A model generated the notes under the pieces. The model made no database searches. It was not told the DNA's origin and saw nothing but the letters and a program-made list of their open reading frames with translations. Made by a program: the position numbers and the translations under genes. From assembly GCA_030248215.1 (NCBI GenBank), contig JASANG010003708.1, positions 1 through 64,000 on the forward strand: a DNA stretch of 64,000 bases, read 5' to 3'. This document shows, piece by piece, positions 34,701 through 43,200 of the stretch. The stretch's first letter is position 1, and the number at the start of each line of letters is the position of its first letter. The DNA comes from Enoplolaimus lenunculus (Eukaryota > Nematoda > Enoplea > Enoplida > Thoracostomopsidae).

Positions 34701-36955
34701 TGCGGTAAGAAAGGCGAACCTTCCACGACCGATGAAGTATCCGTCGGCATCCGTGGGTACTTCCCCTCCTGATACGCCTCCGGGTCTAACACCCTCCATT
34801 CCTTTTTAATCGTTGTAACCGAAACGCTGTCCACTGCGCTTCCGCTACCTACCAACTGCTTTCCTTTTCCAACTCCTTTTCCTTTTCCGGTTGCCTCTGG
34901 TGTGCACAACTGGTCCACACCCGGCTTAGCCGATGGGGTCTCCATCCGCTCCGCTCCTTCCTCTGTTGTTCCTGTATCCATCCGCTCATCCTCACTTGAG
35001 CCATCCAGATTCACCTCTATAACATCCTCCTTCTTTTTCCATTTCTTTTTCTTGCCGTCTATTTTGTCCACAGGTGACGTCGCCGTCGACGCCCCCCGGC
35101 TTGACATGCTAGACCGCTTTTGAGCTTCGCCTGACGATGTAGGTGCCTCTGAGACCTCCATCTCTGTCAAGCTCTCCACTGACGGGGTTATTCCGAGCGC
35201 CGCCAACTGTTCTCTTCCGCTCAGTCCTTTCAACCTTCTATACTCTGCCTCTATATCCACCTTCAGTGGTTTCACTCCCACTGGCGGTGTTCCACTACCA
35301 TGTTTCCTGCGCACATCCTGCATAATTTCTCGGCCTCCTGGTGTCATGACTTCCGCATATGATATCGGCATGTCATCCGATGTTTTTAACATCCCAGCTC
35401 CTGATGCCCGTTTCTTCATCTCGTCGAAATGGGTGTCAAACCATTTCTCCACTTCCTTTTCCGGTATTACGTCCGTTTGCACCGACGTTCCGCACGGCTT
35501 CTTTCGCCCTGCAAATTCCGCTTCGTACGGATTTAGACCTGACGACACGATGGACTGAACGTATATCGACTCCCAGTCCTGTTCGCCCGGTTTAACCGAA
35601 GCAAAATATTGCTTCCGTTTTGCTCTCTCCTTCGGTGTCTCCTTTTTCACGGTCGGCTGCTCTTTTGCCCACCGAATCATTTTTGTCGCCCATTCTGGCC
35701 ACATTTCTACCGTATCCTGTTCCACCTTCCGTGCCGCAATTTCTGCCGCACTCCTTTCAACCTGTGCCTTCAATTCCGCTTCCGCCGGCCAAAGTAACGA
35801 GATCCGCTGCATATTATCTGGAATCGATATGTCCAGCGGTCGCGTTTTTCCCCGGAACAACTGAAAGACCGACACGCGCTTTGGGTGCCGCTCTCCTTCC
35901 TCTTGCCTGAATGTCTCCTCAAACAATCGTAAACACTCCGATTCGTAATCCTGATAATCCCTTAAGGCTATCTGTGCGTGCGCATTAGCCGTCATCCGTA
36001 CTTCCGGATTTTTCCCGTTCAATTTTCCGAACATTTCTATTGCCTTGTACAAGTCGAACACCACCGTCTCTCGTGTTCGATCTACCACATGCCCTGTTTG
36101 CCGTGACAACATAGCCACCGCCACATCCGCCAGCATCACGTCCAACGCCGCATAATGGATTAGTTTTAAAAACTCTAAATCCGCCGCGTCTTCTCGAGGC
36201 TGGCCCTTTGATGTGTTTCGCCTCAACAGGGCGATCCACTTTGCCGTATGCGGTGTCTCTCCTTTATCCACTCCAAAATACCGTTTCATAGCCCACCGCA
36301 AACTATTCTCTTTAAACAGACTACCGTGCACCCTCTGTAGGTCCACCGTTTGGTCGTCCTCCGGAAACGACTCCTTTACTCCTGCTTCCCACATCATTTT
36401 ATCCGCCTTCATGTTCCACCATACCTTTACTTTCCGCGGGTTCCACAACAAAGTACGAATTTGTTCCGGAACCTTTCCGCCGAAAGCATGAATGTCCACA
36501 AGGAACACTGCTCCTTCCGTTGTTCCAATTTGCAACAACCGAATCCTATTCCTGTATTTCTTTTCCGACGGCCCGGCCAACCAGTCATCATCGATATACT
36601 CGTGGACCACCGGCGGAAATATCCCCATCGTTTTTGGATGCGGATTATCCTTCGGCGCTGCCCTGTACAATTCCAGCGCATTCCGGTATCTCAAACCTTT
36701 TTTCTCTTCCCATGAGATGCCCTCGATATCGCACGACAAAATATTTGTCCTGGAGGCATCTATAATATTCACCGCAATATCTGCTTGCCGTTCGTTTGAT
36801 ATTATTGCAACGAACCGCGGTTTGCCCCATTCTCTTCCAAGTGCAGAGTTCGGGACCCAAAACTCGAGCGAGTGGCATGGATGCCGCTCCCCCGCTAATG
36901 GGGACGAACCCTGCACCTCCTTTAACACAGCCGGTTTCGATACCACCTTCGGCAT
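31742..36955 (-). CDS. Second ORF of the LTR element: DEDDy 3'-5' exonuclease plus long accessory region
   Basis: About 1737 codons from the first ATG (36955). The frame is open further upstream, but only from a non-ATG position. The N-terminal domain (about residues 60-285) has the three exonuclease motifs of the RNase D / EXD / WRN-type DEDDy family. Exo I is CDIEG (D76, E78), Exo II is NMKAD (N181, D185) and Exo III is YAALD (Y268, D272). All acidic residues and the Tyr are present, so the fold is probably catalytic on nucleic-acid 3' ends (family knowledge). A Ser/Pro/Lys-rich region follows, then a strong heptad-like coiled coil near residues 920-980. A helical, Trp/Arg-rich region lies at about 1085-1320, and the C-terminus is low-complexity and basic, with a run of Gln. 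No signal peptide, transmembrane helix or furin-like site is seen, so it is not an ordinary env gene despite its position. Such downstream ORFs are expressed by splicing in some Gypsy relatives; an acceptor-like TATTTTGTCAACAG lies just upstream. Confidence 0.85.
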   Translation of the reverse strand: MPKVVSKPAVLKEVQGSSPLAGERHPCHSLEFWVPNSALGREWGKPRFVAIISNERQADIAVNIIDASRTNILSCDIEGISWEEKKGLRYRNALELYRAAPKDNPHPKTMGIFPPVVHEYIDDDWLAGPSEKKYRNRIRLLQIGTTEGAVFLVDIHAFGGKVPEQIRTLLWNPRKVKVWWNMKADKMMWEAGVKESFPEDDQTVDLQRVHGSLFKENSLRWAMKRYFGVDKGETPHTAKWIALLRRNTSKGQPREDAADLEFLKLIHYAALDVMLADVAVAMLSRQTGHVVDRTRETVVFDLYKAIEMFGKLNGKNPEVRMTANAHAQIALRDYQDYESECLRLFEETFRQEEGERHPKRVSVFQLFRGKTRPLDISIPDNMQRISLLWPAEAELKAQVERSAAEIAARKVEQDTVEMWPEWATKMIRWAKEQPTVKKETPKERAKRKQYFASVKPGEQDWESIYVQSIVSSGLNPYEAEFAGRKKPCGTSVQTDVIPEKEVEKWFDTHFDEMKKRASGAGMLKTSDDMPISYAEVMTPGGREIMQDVRRKHGSGTPPVGVKPLKVDIEAEYRRLKGLSGREQLAALGITPSVESLTEMEVSEAPTSSGEAQKRSSMSSRGASTATSPVDKIDGKKKKWKKKEDVIEVNLDGSSEDERMDTGTTEEGAERMETPSAKPGVDQLCTPEATGKGKGVGKGKQLVGSGSAVDSVSVTTIKKEWRVLDPEAYQEGKYPRMPTDTSSVVEGSPFLPQPCATPPPPPLPKGMYWAEMVPDPPRAGSGVAEYSPALFLEEALKRDIENRQLQDKELIARLKAALTRMYPPGGFGVAEIESSYAMVQANVRDLEGNWTLRKETDIEAMSMANKLRTYQEFAVEAWRDLMGYADRVTQNRKRIIELETAVLAAGDQRQRAHEHVSGAEQLVRRTEEKVKEKEAERQVMMEKLNKALEEVMTLVGEKRQLENQVQELTEENEKLRKGAVLEKGEESSEPSVDRASASQQGAFKRPRSLTPGRARKTVRMDVEEVELSGGTEDEVASVQVIGEKDVPRTTVAQRRPEARGQATWQVVQRSKRSATKRPERPATRRPGKGIIAFPDMVILPRGHMLVNYKFGYQQVLHANYFEGNDSPEQPGVGLPKDVLRHLAVHWATAAIRAFEFYLKKEALISEWMECLNYAERGLAACIFRTVDIEPQVYQAVMRWFARIVRETAARAVVTRGLQWGRAPADFFVPLSSHVIMQLFDRAKDPQVKRTRPMVMARAYANQNYWTLRNRFERENLRAMEPEESPVRAEMRLQLLPLQKEVQKETEKVLAASTLRAIANLSLWFPEAYPYPENKREAELPELTPDEESRRQLMDMVQDYDRKETEELSRIAEVNRRALDLCRGHLFDDQANAARRPEPMDTQVTGQEGVQPGPSKARTRSETQAEASGVQAEEKRKMEFEPVSDGEFDVLEEAGLTPSPEKQQRKPAVTLQAEKEELRAEGYVTPPPAGKEGSEGKLTPRRSPRIQKQEEAKEQEKSKELLWEELIRLQPKKVRSQSEAEEKPSTSLGQPPAPGYIVVRGPDGKLKWRFDRDARKRAMAQRARVSPKGPTGGYVRPAAGSVVSRIGPRQANPVYSASAVRSQTAPGYRGSGAVTQRVVISPPAGSARVRPPVRQASGERYPVRVGGHMGQSQVAPARGYYNQQVEDVRQAMRESRQVERQQQQQRASRSVARDNQWVTQEELDAYYADVPRELRRKRF

Positions 36956-37158
36956 CGATCTCCAACAAGCCTGATTAATTCCTCTATCACGTGCCCGGAT
37001 CCATTTAATTTGCAATAAAAAATGCTGTTGACAAAATACGCAATAATTTGTGGTAGAATTAACAATTAATAACTTTTGATTTAAATTGAGTAAGGGTATT
37101 AAATTATATTCTCTAAAAAGAACAAATACATATTTATTAACCTTTTTCGCAACCAACG

Positions 37159-37240
37159 ACGCGTATTCTATGACTAGAATCCGCACGGCTTTAACTTTTA
37201 TAGCCGACCAAAACGCGTATTCTATGACTAGAATCCGCAC
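37159..37240. repeat. Duplicated hairpin between the two ORFs
   Basis: A 28-bp block containing the perfect hairpin ATTCTATGACTAGAAT occurs twice, 54 bp apart, just after the Gag-Pol frame and before the ATG of the second frame. The stem word resembles that of the LTR hairpins (ATTCTA.../...TAGAAT). Confidence 0.85.
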
Positions 37241-37267
37241 ACTTCTACCCTGTCCTCCCCCATATAG

Positions 37268-40200
37268 TCATAAGGGGGCCTCCACGATTACCGTGCAGGA
37301 TGGACAATACCAGATCTGCTGGGGCGGTTCCTTTTCCAGTCCGACACAGGCAAAGTGATACCACTCCAAGCACAAGTCGCACTGCACCCAGTCAATCTCT
37401 AAATCCGTATCGACATCCGTTACATACTCCCCTTTGCATATATAACACGTCGCGTCATCCGCTGCTCTCTCCTGTTCCTGTGGCCTCAGCCTCCTTTCAT
37501 ATTGCAGATAGTCCTCTACGGACCCACCAAAATGTTTCACCAGAGCCTTATTATACCAAGCCTCTGGTTTTGTTGGCGACCCCAAGTATTGCAACTTCAA
37601 ATTGGGTCCCTCAACTGCTCTCACCCTGAACAACCTTTCAAACTCCGGATGAAACTTATTCGCCAACCGTTTCCCTGATAACTTAACCCGATTTTTCATA
37701 ATCACAATATCTCCTATGGAGAAATCCCGACTCCTGGCCCGCCTGTCATAATGCGCCTTGTACTGCGTTTGGGCCCTCTGAATCTGCTTCGCCGTAATGT
37801 CCCAGGCTTTCGATAGCTGGTCCATTAAGCCGTGTACCCGTGCACCGACTGGGTCCACCGCTTCCGCAATTTCCGCCATATACCTATTCTCTCCCGGTAA
37901 ATCCGGATCCCGTCCATACATCAGAAAGAACGGTGTCTGTCCTGTAGTTGAGTGAATCGTTGTTCTATACGCGAACAACGCCGCTCCCAGATAATCGTCC
38001 CAATTTTTCAACCGTAATTCCACTATCGGTTTCAAAATCCGAATCAATGTTTGATTCCATCTCTCCACCAATCCGTTAGCCTGATGGTGATATGGCGTGC
38101 TATACGCGACTCTCGTCCCTAAGCGCGCCATTTCACACTTATAAAGTTCCGACACAAACGCCGGACCTTGGTCCGATAAAATCACCCTGGGTACCCCATA
38201 CGTCGGTACCAACCTGTCCGTAATCAAACTCAATATCGTCCTGGCCGTCTGATCCTGTGTGGCGTATGCCTCTGGCCACTTCGTAAAATAATCCATAAAA
38301 CAGACAATATATTTATTCCCTGTTTCCGTCGGTAGTAGTGGCCCAACTACGTCCACTCCTAACATATGAAATGGGGCGACCGCCTTTATCGGTTGTAACG
38401 GTCCCCTCCTATTCGGTCCCGGTTTAAACCTTGCACACGGAATACACCTATCAATATATTCCTGCAGATCCTTCGCCATCGACGGCCAGTAAAACTTCTT
38501 GTTCAGCTTTCCATAAACTTTATCGAAAGCCAAATGCCCTCCATACTTTGTGGAGTGCGCCTGTTCCATCAGCGTTTCCCGGAATAAACCTGGAACCGCA
38601 AGCCTGAATTCCAGTATATCCGTTTTCACCGGTTTTGTCTTTTTCCTGGCCTGATACAAAATCTCCTTATACACCAGGAATCTCGGTTCATTCTGCATAA
38701 CCCATTTCTTTACGTCCTCCGGAACTTCACCTTCCATAATCCCTTGCTCGATGAACTTAATCATCCAGCCAAAATGTGGATCCTCTAGTTGCGCCTCTCG
38801 CATCTGCCGTTTATCCCAAGGCGCCTCTATTTCGAAGTACGTCTGTGCTTCGCCTCGTCGAGTCAGAGCTTCTGACTCCACGCGTTCCTCATCCATTTCC
38901 TGTTCCTCCTCTTCCAAATTTGGATCCACTACTCGGTCTCTGTTTCCTTCAACTCTAGCCACCGCAGGAGTCGTATGTTGCTCCTGCCGCTGCTGTTCCT
39001 CTATTGCCCGGAGCAATTTTTCCTCTCTCCGCTCCATCCTTTCCCGAATTTTCTGCTTTTTCGGATCCTCCTCCGCCGTGTCCAGTAACGGCGGACGTGA
39101 CAACGCATCCGCATTCTTATGCTTCTTCCCCGGCTTATACACCACCGTGAACTTAAATTCCTGAAGTTTCAAAGCAAACCTCATCAACCGTGGTGTCAAC
39201 GCTCCGATCACCCTCATTTTCCCTAGAATTTGTACTAGGGGAGCGTGATCCGTAATAACCGTGGTCGTACTTCCTATTAAATAGGTCCTGAATTTCATAA
39301 ACGCCACGACCACCGCTAAACATTCCTTCTCTGTAATTGCATACCTTTGCTCCGTTTCCGAAAACTTTTTACTCCCAAAATGGATCGGATGCTCCTCTCC
39401 GTCCTCTGCAACTTGTTGCAACACAAAGCCCGCTCCTTCCTGACTCGCATCCGTGTACAACAGGAACGGCTTCGTATGATCCGGGTACGCTAACACCGTA
39501 TCCGCTGTTAGCCTCTGCTTCAACTGCTCGAATGCCATCTGACATTCCAGATCCCATTCCTTTACTATCGACTTCCCTTTTTGACTTCCTTGTGTCAACT
39601 GTGTTAGCGGATATGCTATCACACTATAATCCTGTACAAACTGCCTGTAGTATCCAGTCAAGCCCAAAAACGATCTCAGTTCCGTTACCGTCTTCGGCAC
39701 CCGACAATTCTGCACCTGTTTAACCTTGTCCTCGTCCGGCCGTACTCCTCCGTTAGAAACGACGTGCCCTAAAAAGCGCACCTCTTTCTGGGCGAACGAG
39801 CACTTCTTCCCTTTAATTGTCAATCCGGCATCCCTTAATTTGTCGAACACCTTTTCCAAGTCCAGCATATGCTGATTAAAAGACTTCGAAAAGATTATGA
39901 CATCATCGAGATAGCATAAGCATATCTCCATGAGCAATCCCGAGAACACCATCTGCATCATCCTCTGAAAGGTTGCCGGCGCGTTTGTCAACCCGAACGG
40001 CATCACCCGGAACTCATACAACCCTTCATGACAAATAAATGCCGTTTTCTCAATATCCTCCTGTTCCATCTGAATCTGCCAGTAACCCGACTGCAGATCT
40101 ACCGTTGTAAAATATTTCGCACCCCTCAGCGCATCGATCGTTTCATCAATCCGCGGGAGTGGGAAACTATCCTTTTTCGTCACCTCATTCACTTGCCTGT

Positions 40201-43200
40201 AATCCACGCAAAACCTCATGGTCCCGTCCTTCTTTTTAACAAGAACGACCGGAGATGCCCATGGGCTCCTTGAGGGTTGTATCACCCCTTCCTTCAACAT
40301 TTTCTTGACGCAGTCAGATATGATCTGCCTCCTTGCGTACGCCGCGCGACGAATACGTTGCTGAACCGGCGTCCGCGTCAACATCTCCATCCGGTGTGTC
40401 ACAACCCCTGTCGAACTAAGGGGTGTTCCTTCTCTCCCGAATACATCCTGATTCTGATGCAACAATGCCTGTAATATCCGCAATTGCTTTCCTTCAAAGT
40501 CCCGTTCCTCCAGTGTTACTTCCTCCGGTAACACTATCTCTCCATCCTTATACGTTTCCACCTGTTCAAGCAGCCACTTCACAAAGTCGTCTGCTTCTGA
40601 CGCGTCCTGCCCTTCAGGCATGGCCGCTACCCTGGTTACTGCCGGTAAAATTTGCTCTAATTGAGGCAATTCCTCTCCTCTTGTCGCCTTAATACTGGCC
40701 AATGCCTCTTCCCGTTTCACTATTTCCGTGATTTCCTCTGCCTGTTCCACTGACGCCACTATCTCACCTGATAGTAGCTGCATCGTCCTTCCTTCAATAT
40801 TTGAAACCGGCAGGAATACACACCCTTGTTCATTTTTTACCACCGCCTTGGGTATCAACAAGGCCTCTAACAACGCCTCTGACTCCAATCGCGGTTCCGT
40901 TATCACTTCACTTTCCGTTTCTAATTCACCGCATACCCTGCAACAGACCATCACCGTCGTCTCCGCCGGGATCTGTACTGCTGCAGCGACTCTGCATACG
41001 TTAGCCACTCGAGGGGCTACCGTATTATCCTTTTCCATTTCTCCTGCCCAATCCTGAATTCTCACCTGTTTTCCTTCCCAGGGCAACCGTTCCTTTTTCG
41101 ATTCCCTTTGCTCCAACGGCTCTACTTCCGGAGCCCATACCTGTCCTTCATCCTGTTTCCAACTACCGTCCTGTGTCGAAAGTACTTCATTTCCTTTCGC
41201 CGTGGACCGTACCTCCTTTTCCTGTTCACTTCCCTGTTCCAGAGTCGGTATCACCTCCTCTGCTACTGCCGGAATATCATTTCCCGCTAACATCACTTGT
41301 TGCGCTGCCCCTTGTGTCGAAGGATTCTTATCCCCCTTCGGCACAGCCAGCGACTCCGGTACCTGAGGCTCCTTTCTATTATAATAAGTATTTACCCGTT
41401 CTTCCGGCCTCACATTTTCCAGCCATTCATGAGTCAAACTCCCATTTCGTACCACTTGGCGAGCACGCCATGATCGTACGATTCTCCTGTTCACCATCAC
41501 CAAGGACCTATTATAGTCCAAGGTGATGCCGAAATCATTCAACATATCATCCCCAAAGATCAACGCCGTTTGCATTTCCGGGGCTATATGGATATTAGCC
41601 ATTTTTGTCGTTCCGCCCATAGTCACCAGATATTTCAAACACCCAATAGTCTGTTGGGCTATCTGGTTATTATACGTCCTGCATGAAATCTTTACCGTCT
41701 CATCCAGGGGTAAATCCGAGAAATATTTCTCGTATGCCGATATGTGCATAAGTGACACATCCGCGCCAGAATCCAGCATTCCCGTTATCTGATAACTCCT
41801 GATACTCATTTCGATATACAGACCCGTAGCCTTTGTTGCTGCGGCTCCTTCCACGAAATTCACACCCGGTTCTGTTACACCTGCTGTCGCCGTTATCGGC
41901 CCTTCATGCATTTTCCGTATCCGCACACTCGGTGCTCCCTTTTCCTGCGCTGCGGCCGTAGGTGATGATATACACGGCCCCAGTACTTCCTTTTGCCTTT
42001 GCAATATCACTGGCCCTTGTACTTGGTTACTACTCGCCGACGTCATCGGGGGTAACGGTGCGTTCAACCCCGGTATCGGTAGGCGATTCGCCCGAAAACA
42101 TTCATTCGACGGGTGATTCGTCCTGTTACAATGAACGCAAGGTGGAAATCTCCCTCCTTGCCCTCCTTGTGCCTGTCCTTGCCTGTTTACAGCGTTGCCA
42201 GCATTATTCTGCTGCACCGCGGCTCCGCTCGCACCCTGTCTACTCGCCTTTACTGGGCATTCGCGTGCGATATGTCCCTGTCCTTCACAAAAGAAGCACG
42301 ACCCGACTTCCCGTAATTTCCTGACTCGCTCTGAGTCCCGTGGCACCTGGTCAGATACAACCTGCTGACTTTGTCCTGAACTCTGTGCCTCCGTTTGCTC
42401 CTGATTATTCACACGAGCACGTCCTGCCTGCTGTCGCCGCGTATTCCCGGCGCCAGTATTTTGCCTTGCCTGTTGTGCATTCGACGCACCCGTTTGCTGC
42501 TCCTGCTTCAACTCCATTTTACTCCCTTTTTCCTTCACGTTCAACGTGCCGTCAGCTTCAAGTTGCCTCTGCAACTTCAAGGCACGGCGCCGCAACTCCT
42601 CAAACGACTCTACTATACCCAGTTGCAGCCGTTGTTTCATTTCCGGGAACGAGTTGTTCACAAATGTCTGACACAACAAGTCCCTGCTCTCCTCCGTATT
42701 CGCAAACTGTTTCTCCAAATATCTTACCCAGTAAGACTGCAGCTCGTCAGCGTATTCGCTCACGTCCCCTTTTTGCCTGATCCTCTGGAACGCTGCCATT
42801 CTATTCGACAGGTCCGTCGATTCTCCAAACCTTTCCTGGAATTCGCGCACTAATTGCCCGAACTCCTCTGAGCCGTATGGTCCATACCGCTCTTCCAAAA
42901 TATCCAAATACTGATCAGCCAGTCCTTTCACATGATTCCTGAAGTGATTTATTTTGGACTCGCTATCGACAATTTTAGCCGTTTGCATCACCCGTTCAAA
43001 TTTCCTGTACCAAATTCCAAAGTCTGACTTGCCTTCGAAATTTTGCAACGGCAACTTCTGCGGCATTTTCACCACGATCTGTGGTGCACCCTGATTCGCG
43101 TACCCCATATACTGTGGTACCCGATTTGCCATGTTCCCCATTGCCTGTAACTGTGGCATCTCCGCAAAACCCGTCATCCTCGGTGTTTGCATGACCGGTT

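Noticed and set aside
36956-37240. Extra N-terminal residues before the first ATG of the second LTR-element ORF
   Set aside because: The frame is open but starts without an ATG and covers the duplicated hairpin spacer. I use the ATG at 36955.
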